Below, in pieces: positions 52,324 through 62,387 of a stretch of DNA of 64,000 bases (positions within the stretch are counted from its first letter, which is position 1; each line of letters opens with the position of its first letter). The position numbers and the translations under genes were made by a program. Under the pieces are notes generated by a model. The model did no database searches. It had not been told where the DNA came from and worked only from the letters and a program-made list of their open reading frames with translations. This DNA comes from Betaproteobacteria bacterium (lineage in GTDB: Bacteria; Pseudomonadota; Gammaproteobacteria; Burkholderiales; Burkholderiaceae_D): the NCBI GenBank assembly GCA_013287275.1, contig JABDED010000002.1, positions 1 through 64,000 of the forward strand. Direction: 5' to 3'.

Positions 52324-52878
52324 CTAGTTCCAGACGCCGCCTTTCAAAAAGATCAGTTCGTCGTCGCTCATTTTTTTGAGCGCGACCAGCATCTTGTTTT
52401 GCACGGCCGCCGTCACCTTGTTCTCAAGCCCGTTTGTTGCCGCCACAGTATTAACCAATGTCCGGTTCGCATCCAGCGCCTTAACGTCGGCCGCCGCACC
52501 GCCGCCGGCATCATTCCTGGCCGGGATCTTGGGATTCGCATCGCCTACCCAATGCCATGTTTTAGCCGTGGCATTGAAATACAGCACGTAATGCCAGTAG
52601 TGGGCGACCGCCTTGGTGGCTTCGATCTTGAAATGGAAGTTATTGCAGACAGTCTTCATGCGATCGGTCATCGCAGTGATATGCCAATTCGGTGTAAACG
52701 TAATATTGTCCTGCTCTACCACTGTGCCCTGGTATAGCATCACAACCACCTGGCCGGTATTGCTTTCATCTATCGTGGTGCACTTGCAATACTCCAGCCA
52801 TCTTTTAAACGCTTTTGGATGCAGCGTCGCCTGCGCCGCGCCAACGGGTGCGGCATTATTTGCCAAATCGGTACACAT
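52324..52878 (-). CDS. Hypothetical protein between clpV and a candidate effector gene
   Basis: 184-aa coherent ORF, minus strand, downstream of tssH; no family recognised. Confidence 0.6.
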   Translation of the reverse strand: MCTDLANNAAPVGAAQATLHPKAFKRWLEYCKCTTIDESNTGQVVVMLYQGTVVEQDNITFTPNWHITAMTDRMKTVCNNFHFKIEATKAVAHYWHYVLYFNATAKTWHWVGDANPKIPARNDAGGGAAADVKALDANRTLVNTVAATNGLENKVTAAVQNKMLVALKKMSDDELIFLKGGVWN

Positions 52879-53032
52879 TATTTTCTCCTACTAGGTGAAC
52901 TGCTTCCCCTGCATCAGGACGCGTTGCCTGCAATTTTCAAGCCCGTATCCGGTGAGCCGGCGCCGGATCGCCAGGCGGAACCCGGCCGCGCATCGCCGGC
53001 AAAAATTCCAATATCCGAACAGGCTTGCCTAT

Positions 53033-55729
53033 CTACTCAAAATCGTAAGAAAACTCGCCGCCATTGACATCGACGTGAACCTTTGCAACCGGCTTCCCCT
53101 CCATCATGCGTTGCAAGAATTCACCGCTTATCGTCGGCAGCACGGAATTGGTCAGGATCGCGTCTATCATCCGCCCGCCGCTTTCCAGTTCGGTGCAGCG
53201 GCTGGCAATCAGTTTCACCACATCGTCGGTATAGGTGAACGGGATCTTGTGGCTCTCGCCCACCCGCTTCGCGATACGCCCCAGTTGCAGGCGGATGATC
53301 GCGCCTATCATCTCGTCGTTGAGCGGATAGTAAGGAATCGTCACCACGCGGCCTAGCAAGGCCGGCGGGAATATTTTCAACAGCGGTTCGCGCAGCGCCT
53401 TGGCGATCCCTTCCGGTTCCGGCATCAGTTCCGGGTCCTTGCACAGATTCATGATCATGTCGGTACCGGCGTTGGTGGTCAGCAAGATCAGCGTATTCTT
53501 GAAATCGATCACACGGCCTTCACCGTCCTCCATCCAGCCCTTGTCGAACACCTGGAAGAAAATTTCGTGCACGTCGGGATGGGCTTTCTCCACCTCATCC
53601 AGCAGCACCACGCTATACGGCCGGCGGCGCACCGCTTCGGTCAGCACGCCGCCTTCGCCGTAGCCAACATAGCCGGGAGGCGCGCCCTTCAGCGTGGAAA
53701 CGGTGTGCGCTTCCTGGTACTCGCTCATATTGATCGTGATGATGTTTTGCTCGCCGCCGTACAGGGCTTCGGCCAAGGCTAGCGCAGTCTCGGTCTTGCC
53801 AACGCCGGAGGTACCGGCCAGCATGAACACGCCGATAGGCTTGCTGGGGTTATCCAGGCCGGCGCGCGAAGTCTGGATGCGCTTGGTGATCATTTCCAGC
53901 GCGTGGCGCTGGCCTATGATGCGCTTGCCCAACGTATCGGCCAGCTTCAGCACGTTTTCTATCTCGTTCTTGACCATGCGGCCGACCGGGATACCGGTCC
54001 AGTCCTGCACGACCGAGGCCACCGCCTGGTGATCGACCGTAGGCAAGATCAATGGCGTCTCGCCTTGATGGCTGCTGAGTTCCGCCTGCAAGGTCTTCAG
54101 TTCGGTCAGCCAGGCATCGCGTTCGGCTGCGTTATCTGCCGGCACCGCCGCTTCCGCTGCGCCCTCCACCTTGCCGGTCACGGTGCGCAACTTGCCGCGC
54201 AATTCCAGGATCTTGGTGACCAGCACTTTTTCCGCGTTCCAGCGGGTTTCCAATTCATCCAGCCGAGCCTTCTCTATTGCCAGTTTTTCCTGCGCAACGG
54301 TTTCGCGGGCCTTGGTATCGACGCCGACCGCGGTTTCACGGGCGATGATTTCCAGCTCGGTTTCCAATGCGATGATGCGCTTGCGGCTGTCGTCCACCGC
54401 CGGCGGCGTAGCGTGCTGGCTGACTGCGACCCTGGCGCAGGTGGTATCCAACAGGCTGACCGACTTGTCAGGCAACTGCCGCGCCGGGATATAGCGGTGC
54501 GACAATTTGACCGCGGCTTCCAGCGCTTCATCTAGCACTTGTACCTGGTGGTGTTTTTCCATCGTCGACGCAATGCCGCGCATCATCAGGATGGCTTTTT
54601 CTTCAGTCGGTTCCGGCACTTGCACTACCTGGAAACGGCGGGTCAGCGCCGGATCTTTTTCTATGTGTTTCTTGTATTCGGCCCAGGTCGTCGCGGCAAC
54701 GGTGCGCAAGGTGCCGCGCGCCAGCGCCGGTTTCAGCAGGTTGGCGGCGTCGCCGGTGCCGGCCGCGCCGCCGGCGCCGACCAGGGTATGCGCCTCGTCG
54801 ATGAACAGGATCACCGGCTTTTCCGAAGCCTGCACTTCTTCTATCACCTGGCGCAGGCGGTTTTCAAATTCGCCCTTCATGCTAGCGCCGGCTTGCAGCA
54901 GGCCGACATCCAGGGTACGCAAGCTCACGTCTTTCAGCGAAGGAGGCACGTCGCCGGCGACGATACGCTGTGCAAATCCTTCCACCACCGCCGTTTTACC
55001 CACGCCGGCCTCACCGGTCAGGATGGGATTGTTTTGCCGGCGGCGCATCAGGATGTCGATCACCTGGCGTATTTCATCGTCGCGGCCGACGATAGGATCC
55101 AGCTTGCCGCTGCGGGCCTGTTCGGTCAGGTCCACCGTATACCGTTTCAGCGCTTCCTGCTTACCCATCGCGGCCGGGGCGACAGCGCCGCTGGCCTCGC
55201 CCGGCGCGGCGCCGCCGCCGACCTGGAAGCCGTCGCTAGCGCGCATCTGCGCTTCGGGCGAATTGCCCAGCAGATTGGCGAAATCTTCCGTCAGCGCATC
55301 CACCTTGATTTTTTCAAACTGGCGCGACATCGCATACAGGCTGTTGCGCAGCGCGGATGTTTTCAGTATGCCGACGATCAGGTGGCCGGTGCGCACCTGC
55401 GACTCGCCGAACATCAGCGTGCCGAACACCCAGGCCCGCTCAACCGCCTCTTCCACTTGCGACGACAGGTCGGTTACCGAAGTAGAACCGCGCGGCAGGC
55501 GGTCCAGCGCTTCGGTCATGTCGCGCGCCAAACCGGCCGGATCCAGGCCGAAATGCTTGATCAGCCGCGCCAGATCCGAATCCTGCAATTGCATCACCTG
55601 GTGCAGCCAGTGCACCAGTTCGACATAAGGATTGCCTCTCAGCTTGCAAAAAACCGTACTGCTCTCTATCGCCCTGTAACACAGGCTATTGAGCTTACCA
55701 AACAGGGCAACGCGACTGATTTCGGCCAT
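53033..55729 (-). CDS. tssH: T6SS ATPase TssH (ClpV)
   Basis: Two AAA+ modules (GEAGVGKTAVVEG; GTSGVGKTETALALAEALYGGEQNIITINMSEYQE). Confidence 0.97.
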   Translation of the reverse strand: MAEISRVALFGKLNSLCYRAIESSTVFCKLRGNPYVELVHWLHQVMQLQDSDLARLIKHFGLDPAGLARDMTEALDRLPRGSTSVTDLSSQVEEAVERAWVFGTLMFGESQVRTGHLIVGILKTSALRNSLYAMSRQFEKIKVDALTEDFANLLGNSPEAQMRASDGFQVGGGAAPGEASGAVAPAAMGKQEALKRYTVDLTEQARSGKLDPIVGRDDEIRQVIDILMRRRQNNPILTGEAGVGKTAVVEGFAQRIVAGDVPPSLKDVSLRTLDVGLLQAGASMKGEFENRLRQVIEEVQASEKPVILFIDEAHTLVGAGGAAGTGDAANLLKPALARGTLRTVAATTWAEYKKHIEKDPALTRRFQVVQVPEPTEEKAILMMRGIASTMEKHHQVQVLDEALEAAVKLSHRYIPARQLPDKSVSLLDTTCARVAVSQHATPPAVDDSRKRIIALETELEIIARETAVGVDTKARETVAQEKLAIEKARLDELETRWNAEKVLVTKILELRGKLRTVTGKVEGAAEAAVPADNAAERDAWLTELKTLQAELSSHQGETPLILPTVDHQAVASVVQDWTGIPVGRMVKNEIENVLKLADTLGKRIIGQRHALEMITKRIQTSRAGLDNPSKPIGVFMLAGTSGVGKTETALALAEALYGGEQNIITINMSEYQEAHTVSTLKGAPPGYVGYGEGGVLTEAVRRRPYSVVLLDEVEKAHPDVHEIFFQVFDKGWMEDGEGRVIDFKNTLILLTTNAGTDMIMNLCKDPELMPEPEGIAKALREPLLKIFPPALLGRVVTIPYYPLNDEMIGAIIRLQLGRIAKRVGESHKIPFTYTDDVVKLIASRCTELESGGRMIDAILTNSVLPTISGEFLQRMMEGKPVAKVHVDVNGGEFSYDFE

Positions 55730-55748
55730 GATCTATCCTTATTTGTAC

Positions 55749-56759
55749 TTAATTGATGTGGGAGGCAGGGGAAAGCAATAATTGCCTGTCGTCCTTTTGT
55801 GGCGGACGACTGGCAAGCCAGGTAGTCCAGCCCAGCCGGGCTTGCTTGCCAAGCTTGAGCGTGGGAATTTCTTCTTGCTTCAAAATCAGGTTGACGTCCC
55901 AGTTGTATGCCAGCCCGACGTAATTGCGTATCCAGGCGGTCAGCCTTTGCAGGCTGTCGCCGCCGGGCAGCATGCGCTGGAAATCGGCCAGGCCGACCGG
56001 GCCGATGACCACGCGGAACTTGTGCTGGCAATTCCAGACCCTGGAACCCAGCACTGTGGTCATACCCAGCACTTCGGCATCATGCCCGGTGCGCAGACGG
56101 CAGCGGCTGTCGGCAGGCAGGCTCATCCAGTGGCCGACAAATTCCTGTATCTGCACCGGCAATTTGAAAAAATCGGCCAGCGTCTTGGCCAGCCCCTCCG
56201 CATTATGCGTCAATGAAGCAAGGCGTCCTGCGTAGTGCAGCTTGGCAAAATCGGGCAGCGCATCGCGTTTGCGCAGCGACTCCATGCCGTTACCTATCAG
56301 CGAGGCGACGTATTCGGCAAAGCGGTCGGCATCCGGACGGTCCAGGCTGACTGTAGGCTGGGCGCCGGCCCAAGCGCGGTAAAACAGCGAGATCATCCTG
56401 TGATGGAAAATATCCAGGAAACGCGCCAGGGTCGGATCCGAAGAATTGCGCAGCCTGTCGCGCACATACTCAGTTATATGCACCGGCATGGGCCCGTTGG
56501 CTCCCAGCAGGCCAAAGAAATTGACGTCCAGGCGCGGCGCCCTGCCGTCGCTGCCCGGCTTGATTGCGGAAAACATGCCAGGCTCAAACGCCAGCGAAGG
56601 AGACTGGCCGAAACGCACAGCATCGTCCTGAGGACGCGAAGACTGCCCTATGCGCGGCTTGTCGGCATGCGCATTTTCCAGCAGGCGCAAGGCGGCGAAA
56701 AAATCGAAGGCATCAAGGTCGTCCTCCAGCCTGCGCGTGGTATCTACAGGATCTCGCAT
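55749..56759 (-). CDS. tssG: T6SS baseplate subunit TssG
   Basis: DFFAALRLLENAHADKPRIGQSSRPQDDAVRFGQSPSLAFEP. Confidence 0.95.
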   Translation of the reverse strand: MRDPVDTTRRLEDDLDAFDFFAALRLLENAHADKPRIGQSSRPQDDAVRFGQSPSLAFEPGMFSAIKPGSDGRAPRLDVNFFGLLGANGPMPVHITEYVRDRLRNSSDPTLARFLDIFHHRMISLFYRAWAGAQPTVSLDRPDADRFAEYVASLIGNGMESLRKRDALPDFAKLHYAGRLASLTHNAEGLAKTLADFFKLPVQIQEFVGHWMSLPADSRCRLRTGHDAEVLGMTTVLGSRVWNCQHKFRVVIGPVGLADFQRMLPGGDSLQRLTAWIRNYVGLAYNWDVNLILKQEEIPTLKLGKQARLGWTTWLASRPPQKDDRQLLLSPASHIN

Positions 56760-58621
56760 CGCCCCACCCTGGCTGGCCATTTCATGATTTCACCGCGGCG
56801 CGGCGTCTTGATGATAGTTTCGGTAAAGGAATTCAGCGACACATATTTGGCAAAAAATTGCTCCAGCACCGCCCCCAGCATGAACACCCCTACCCCTTCA
56901 AAAGCGCTTTCCTCTATCGTCAGCGTGATCTGCAGCCCGCGCCCATAGGTAATCGGGCCCGGCACCGGCAAACGCCGCACTATCGGTTTGGCAGTGACCG
57001 ACTTGATGCCTTCTATCTGCCTTTGTCCGCTGATGTCTTCCGGACTGCAATACAGCCGCAGCAAGTCTTTCAATGCCGATGCCGCTTCCTTTTGTTCGCT
57101 GTCTATCAGCGACAGGTAATTCAGCGACAAATGGCTGACCAGGCGCCAGGCGGTTTCCCCTTCAGCATACGAGGGAATAGGCGTAGTCGGCCCGCTCAGG
57201 CAGCGCACCGCCTGTACCGGCGCAGTGGATTCAACGGTGAAATCCGTTTTGCCGCTGCCGACCGGCATAGACAGCACCAGGTCGCGGTTGGTGCATAGCG
57301 TATCTACGCCGAGTTGCCTCAAGCCGGTGTTGAATGGCGCTTCCGTCGCATCCACGATGGACATGAAAACTTCGCTGCCGATATAGCTGGAGCGCGGCCC
57401 CTTGCGCCGCTGTTTTTCGGACAAAACACGCTGGCTGCGGCGTGTCTGGAAATAAGCCCGGTTTTCAGTTGCGGACAGCAGGTCATTGGCAGAATAAAAA
57501 GGCTGGAAAGTCTGTTCGGCTTCCGGCCCGGTGCCATAGCCCTTCACGCCCAGCACCTGGTAGATTTCATAATCCATGGGCCGCGTGCGGTCCGGCACCA
57601 CGTGGTACTCGGATTGCTGGTCGCTCAGGTGTACCCGGTCCGCGCGTTTGGGGAACAGGTTGATCACCGGCGTACAAAACAGGGAAAAATTCGCGGCGCT
57701 GATGCTCTGCTCCAGAACAGGATCGGCCTTGTCAAACAGGATCACGATATCCATTTCCTTGTCCGGGCAACGCTTTACTGCCTCTTGCAAGCCGCCCAGC
57801 TCGACAAACAGATATCTTTGCGCAAAGGAGAAATATTCGTGCAGCAAGCGATAGCCCTGGAATGAGCGAGGGCCGGTCGGCAACAAGGCCTGGTCGTCAT
57901 CGTATCCCATGCGGGCAATGTGCGACTTGTGGATAATGTGATGCCATGCGGCCGGATGCCTGGTCGGCATCGCCACCACGCCTGCAGCATTGGCCAGTAT
58001 CTGTTCCAGGATTTTACTGGGCAGGGAATCACTGCCGCGTATATATAGCTGCAGCTTGTCCAGTGCAATATCGCTGAACTTCAACCCGGCGGTAGTCTTC
58101 AGGCGCAGGCGCAGGCCGGCCTTGATGCTGCCGAGGCGGGAAAGCTCGACACCGCCCAGTTCGCCTGAATAGGTGAAGTATTTGGCGTCCGCCAGTTCCA
58201 GCGGCCACAGCGTGACTTCGTGCGCCGTACGGTATTCGCAAGAAGTCTGGTCGTCTTTTCCTAGCAGGCTGCGCAGGGGCGTGCTGCGCGGCAGGCTGAA
58301 ACCCTCGGCCAGGCTGCCCTCGGTCAGGTCGGGCTGCAATTGCACGATCGCCATTGAGGGAGTAGGCGCAAGATACTGAGGATAGACCAGCTCCAGCAAA
58401 TGCTCGGTAAAACGGGGAAATTCCGCATCGATCTTCAATTGCACCCGTGCCGCCAGGAAGCTGAAGCCCTCCAGCAGCCTTTCCACATACGGATCGGCGC
58501 AGGCATAGGTTTCCAGGCCCAGCCGTCCCGCAATCTTAGGAAATTCGCGCGCGAATTCGCCGCCCATTTCACGCAGGTGCTGCAGTTCCCGCTCGTAATA
58601 GCGTAATAATTTGGTGTCCAT
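56744..58621 (-). CDS. tssF: T6SS baseplate subunit TssF
   Basis: LLRYYERELQHLREMGGEFAREFPKIAGRLGL. Confidence 0.97.
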   Translation of the reverse strand: MDTKLLRYYERELQHLREMGGEFAREFPKIAGRLGLETYACADPYVERLLEGFSFLAARVQLKIDAEFPRFTEHLLELVYPQYLAPTPSMAIVQLQPDLTEGSLAEGFSLPRSTPLRSLLGKDDQTSCEYRTAHEVTLWPLELADAKYFTYSGELGGVELSRLGSIKAGLRLRLKTTAGLKFSDIALDKLQLYIRGSDSLPSKILEQILANAAGVVAMPTRHPAAWHHIIHKSHIARMGYDDDQALLPTGPRSFQGYRLLHEYFSFAQRYLFVELGGLQEAVKRCPDKEMDIVILFDKADPVLEQSISAANFSLFCTPVINLFPKRADRVHLSDQQSEYHVVPDRTRPMDYEIYQVLGVKGYGTGPEAEQTFQPFYSANDLLSATENRAYFQTRRSQRVLSEKQRRKGPRSSYIGSEVFMSIVDATEAPFNTGLRQLGVDTLCTNRDLVLSMPVGSGKTDFTVESTAPVQAVRCLSGPTTPIPSYAEGETAWRLVSHLSLNYLSLIDSEQKEAASALKDLLRLYCSPEDISGQRQIEGIKSVTAKPIVRRLPVPGPITYGRGLQITLTIEESAFEGVGVFMLGAVLEQFFAKYVSLNSFTETIIKTPRRGEIMKWPARVGRCEIL

Positions 58622-59136
58622 CAGCCCGGCCTCGATTCAGAGTCATATACCCTGATCTCGCCAATTTCGAGATCCAGCTCGGTTTTCAAATACAGGCGCT
58701 CAGGCAAAGGCTGCCCCCATAATTCTCCGTGCACTTCAAAGATGATGTAGTTGGGGCTGCCGCTCTTGCCTTCCGACGCGGTGGCCCTCACCCTGACGGT
58801 GTCGCGCAGGATGCGCGGTTCAAAATCCCAGATCGCCTGGCGCAAGCGGCGCTCGACGTCAGCCAGGTCCAGGCCTGAGGCAGTCCGGCCCGAGATATCG
58901 GGAAAACCGAAATTCAACACCGACTGCGAAGCCAATGGAAAATTTTTCAGGTCTTGCAACGCGCCCAGGCCTGTCGTGTTCAACAGCCAGCCCAGGTCGC
59001 GCAACACCGCCCGCCGCAGGCCACGCATCGACAATACCCTCTTGTCGCGGGTCTCCTGGCTGGAATCCGATTCGTCGTCGGTCAGCCGGTCCAGCAACGA
59101 GGGTTGCAACCTTTCCTGGGCAGTCAGCTCAGCCAT
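58621..59136 (-). CDS. tssE: T6SS baseplate subunit TssE (gp25-like)
   Basis: PSLLDRLTDDE...; position and gp25-like C-terminal half. Confidence 0.92.
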   Translation of the reverse strand: MAELTAQERLQPSLLDRLTDDESDSSQETRDKRVLSMRGLRRAVLRDLGWLLNTTGLGALQDLKNFPLASQSVLNFGFPDISGRTASGLDLADVERRLRQAIWDFEPRILRDTVRVRATASEGKSGSPNYIIFEVHGELWGQPLPERLYLKTELDLEIGEIRVYDSESRPG

Positions 59137-59166
59137 GGCCGGTCTCGCGTGAGGTATTTACCTGAT

Positions 59167-60024
59167 TCATGCTGCCGCCGCGTCGCCCGCTGCATCGTCT
59201 GCTGCATTGTCTACCATTGGCGCGGGCTCATGGTTAAAAGTAATGGATCTGACTTCCATCAAGGGATAATCTGCTGCGTCGGTCGCAAACATACGTTGTC
59301 CGCTGCCCCAGAATAAGCCGGGAGCCGGTTCGTTCCAGTCCGTGCGCCGGGCCAGCAGCAGCGAATTGTCAGAGTCCGCTGCCGGCTTGGACGGCAAGGG
59401 ATAACGGGTAGGGATGAAACCCACCAGTTCTCCGCCGTTGACCAGATTCACGCCTACCGGCATCCATACATTGTCGCGCAAGTCGGCCGGAGCCTCTATG
59501 CGCAGGGAAGCGATGCGGTGCATTGGTATCCAGTAATAATTACCGTTGGCAATCAGCTCGAAGACCGGCCCCAGGCGAGGGTCGGCGTCGGCTATCCACT
59601 CAAAGGCCTGGTCATTGATGGTCCCGGAAACTCCGGGGGCTGCGGCAAACGCCTGTTCCCTGGCGAGTTGCGAATTGTGGAAATCGCCGGCAGCACCGAG
59701 GCGCAAGGCTTCCAGCAATTGCGCTATCCAAGGCTCTGGGTCACCGAACACGACCGGCGAACGCTTGCCTTCGAAAATTTCCTGGCGCAAAACCTCGCAG
59801 CGCACCGCTTCGCGATAAGCATGCACCATCGGCATCGCATTGGCATCCAGGTCGCCAACGACGGCAAGCTGGGTCATCGCGCGTTCCCACTGGCCGAGCA
59901 CCGCCAGCAACTGGAACAAAAAGACGCGGCGTTTGGCATCGGCAGGATGCTGGCGCACTTCCTGCTGCAGGCCTTGCAAGGCCTCCTGCAGGTTCCCCGA
60001 CTTCAGCGATTCTACGGCGGACAT
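59167..60024 (-). CDS. tagJ: T6SS accessory protein TagJ (ImpE/SciE)
   Basis: LQQEVRQHPADAKRRVFLFQLLAVLGQWERAMTQL. Confidence 0.93.
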   Translation of the reverse strand: MSAVESLKSGNLQEALQGLQQEVRQHPADAKRRVFLFQLLAVLGQWERAMTQLAVVGDLDANAMPMVHAYREAVRCEVLRQEIFEGKRSPVVFGDPEPWIAQLLEALRLGAAGDFHNSQLAREQAFAAAPGVSGTINDQAFEWIADADPRLGPVFELIANGNYYWIPMHRIASLRIEAPADLRDNVWMPVGVNLVNGGELVGFIPTRYPLPSKPAADSDNSLLLARRTDWNEPAPGLFWGSGQRMFATDAADYPLMEVRSITFNHEPAPMVDNAADDAAGDAAAA

Positions 60025-60061
60025 GTCAACCTTCCCTCGCTCAACCGGGCATCACCGTACA

Positions 60062-60080
60062 TTTACATTTGAAATGTAAA
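60062..60080. promoter_or_regulatory. Perfect 9-bp inverted repeat TTTACATTT-G-AAATGTAAA upstream of tagJ
   Basis: Direct sequence, 38 bp upstream of the tagJ ATG. Confidence 0.5.
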
Positions 60081-60137
60081 GCAGGGGCCGAACCGATTTG
60101 CGCGAATCAATCCAATAAACCACAAATATAGTGGCGA

Positions 60138-60180
60138 GGCAAAGGTCCGGATATCGGATATCGCATCCGGACCAATTGCC
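60138..60180 (-). terminator. Strong hairpin 3' of hcp (GGTCCGGAT/ATCCGGACC plus outer GGCAA/TTGCC); attenuator or mRNA-stabilising element rather than a canonical terminator
   Basis: Direct complementarity; lies 25 bp beyond the hcp stop. Confidence 0.55.
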
Positions 60181-60204
60181 CTAGCCAGATCAGAGCGCTT
60201 GTTA

Positions 60205-60702
60205 CTAGTAGGTAGCGTTTTTGGTGAGATCCCATTTTTTGGCTGTGCCGGTGGTTACCTTGCCGCCGCTGAACGCATCGTACTGGTAGCTGATCTTCAC
60301 GAAGTTCAGGGAAAAAGATTCGCTGGGACGATCACCGCCGCTGCTGGTGGAGTAGGAGCTGACAATGGCATCTTCCAGCTCTATCTTCAGGTAAACCTGA
60401 TGCTTCTTGTCGGCGCCGCCGGTCTGTATGAAATGAATCTCCCCCTTGCCCAGGCTCTTGCCGCACACTGCCTGCATGAACAGGTCGGCAGAAGCCACGT
60501 CAGTAGATTTCGTCAGTGTCACTTCAGAGAAAGACGGGTTGCTGGTTTCGCGGTCTGCACCGCCGCCGCTGGCGGAAATGGCACGGCCCACGCCGAATTG
60601 CAGCGAGTCGATCGTGATCCATTTTTCGTGGCCATCTACTACGGAGTCACCGTTGATTGCGGTAGCGAATTTGAGCAATATCATTTTTTGTTCCTCTTTC
60701 AA
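60205..60702 (-). CDS. hcp: T6SS tube protein Hcp (TssD)
   Basis: 165 aa; VDGHEKWITIDSLQFGVGRAIS, ASADLFMQAVCGKSLGKGEIHFIQTG. Confidence 0.95.
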   Translation of the reverse strand: MKEEQKMILLKFATAINGDSVVDGHEKWITIDSLQFGVGRAISASGGGADRETSNPSFSEVTLTKSTDVASADLFMQAVCGKSLGKGEIHFIQTGGADKKHQVYLKIELEDAIVSSYSTSSGGDRPSESFSLNFVKISYQYDAFSGGKVTTGTAKKWDLTKNATY

Positions 60703-60811
60703 TTTTGATTAAAATAGCCGCCCCCGATCAGCGTGGAATCAGATCCAGGCTAATGCAATTGCAGCATTACGAGAGAGGCGGCACAGGCGACATGCCACCT
60801 TTTACCAAGCG

Positions 60812-62305
60812 CTAAGCCTTCCCGGAAGGCAGCTTTGAAACCAAACGCAAAGACACGGTCAAACCTTCGAGCTGATAGTGAGGACGCAAGAAGAACTTGG
60901 AGCGGTAATAACCCGGATTACCCTCTACCTCCTCCACAACGACTTCCGCTCCAGCCAAAGGCTTGCGGGCCTTGTCTGCTTCAGATGCCGTTGCCGGGTT
61001 ATTTTCTACATACTTGCCTATCCAGTTATTGAGCCAGGTTTCCATATCGCTACGCTCTTTGAACGAACCGATCTTGTCGCGCACTATGCATTTCAAGTAG
61101 TGGGCGAAACGGCAAGTCGCAAACAAATAAGGAAGGCGCGCCGCCAGGTTGGCATTGGCGGTCGCATCCGGATCATCGTACTCGGCGGGTTTGTGCATAG
61201 ACTGGGCGCCGATGAAGGCCGCGAAGTCGCTGTTTTTCTTGTGCACCAGCGGCATGAAGCCGTTCTTTGCCAATTCCGCTTCACGCCTGTCGCTGATGGC
61301 GATCTCGGTCGGGCAAGTCATGTCGACACCGCCGTCATCGGTCGGGAAGGTATATACCGGCAAACCTTCCACCGCGCCGCCGGATTCTATGCCGCGTATC
61401 TGCGAGCACCAGCCGTAGTTCTTGAAGGAGCGGTTGATATTCACAGCCATTGCGTAAGCGGCGTTGGCCCAGGTGAATTTCTTGCTGTCGGAGCCGCCGG
61501 TCTCTTCTTCGAAATCGAATTCCTCGACCGGATTGGTCTTGGCGCCGTAAGGCGCGCGCGACAGGAAGCGCGGCATGGCCAGGCCGACATAGCGAGAATC
61601 TTCGGAATCACGGAAAGCACGCCATGCAGCATGTTCCGGGGTCTGGAAGATCTTGGTCAAGTCGCGCGGATTGGCCAGCTCTTGCCAGGATTCCATCAGC
61701 ATTACCGATGGATCGGCGGCGGTAATCAAAGGCGCATGGGAAGCCGCGCTGATCTGCGCCATCTGCGTCAGCAACTCGACGTCCGGTGCGCTATTGTCAA
61801 AGTAGTAGTCAGCCACCAGGGAACCATAAGGCTCGCCGCCGAACTGGCCATATTCTTCTTCATACAGTTTCTTGAAGATAGGGCTTTGATCCCAGGCTGT
61901 ACCCTTGTATTTTTTCAGGGTTTTATGCAATTCGCCTTTGGAGATGTTCATCACGCGAATTTTCAGGGATTCATCGGTCTCGGTATTGTTGACCAGGTAG
62001 TGCAGGCCGCGCCAGGCGCTTTCAACCTGCTGGAACTCGGCATGATGCAAGATCAGGTTAACTTGTTCCGACAATTTCTTGTCCAACTGGGCAATCAGGG
62101 CCTCGACGGTGCCGAGCACGTCACTGGAAATCAGGCTGGTGCCCGCCAGCGCTTGTTCGGCGAGCGTCCTGACTGCATTTTCGACGGCATCCTTTGCCTT
62201 GTCGGTTTTCGGCTTGAATTCTTTTTGCAGCAAACTCGCGAAGTCGCTGGCTTCAAGCGTTACTTCGCCTGATTGTCCTTGCGCTTCAGAACTGGTTGTG
62301 GCCAT
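60812..62305 (-). CDS. tssC: T6SS contractile sheath large subunit TssC
   Basis: AEFQQVESAWRGLHYLVNNTETDESLKIRVMNISKGEL; RAPYG..TNPVEEFDFEE. Confidence 0.97.
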   Translation of the reverse strand: MATTSSEAQGQSGEVTLEASDFASLLQKEFKPKTDKAKDAVENAVRTLAEQALAGTSLISSDVLGTVEALIAQLDKKLSEQVNLILHHAEFQQVESAWRGLHYLVNNTETDESLKIRVMNISKGELHKTLKKYKGTAWDQSPIFKKLYEEEYGQFGGEPYGSLVADYYFDNSAPDVELLTQMAQISAASHAPLITAADPSVMLMESWQELANPRDLTKIFQTPEHAAWRAFRDSEDSRYVGLAMPRFLSRAPYGAKTNPVEEFDFEEETGGSDSKKFTWANAAYAMAVNINRSFKNYGWCSQIRGIESGGAVEGLPVYTFPTDDGGVDMTCPTEIAISDRREAELAKNGFMPLVHKKNSDFAAFIGAQSMHKPAEYDDPDATANANLAARLPYLFATCRFAHYLKCIVRDKIGSFKERSDMETWLNNWIGKYVENNPATASEADKARKPLAGAEVVVEEVEGNPGYYRSKFFLRPHYQLEGLTVSLRLVSKLPSGKA

Positions 62306-62387
62306 GGAAAGGTTCCTCCAAATTGATGTATGTATGCGTATGCTATCGCTTGCTTTTATCAGGATATAAGCCAGATCCGTGCCAGCT

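Noticed and set aside
54507-55756. Two long plus-strand ORFs opposite clpV
   Set aside because: Antisense artefacts of ClpV; low-complexity Ser/Arg or His/Gln-rich translations.
60878-62272. 464-aa plus-strand ORF opposite tssC
   Set aside because: Antisense artefact; TssC on the minus strand is unambiguous.
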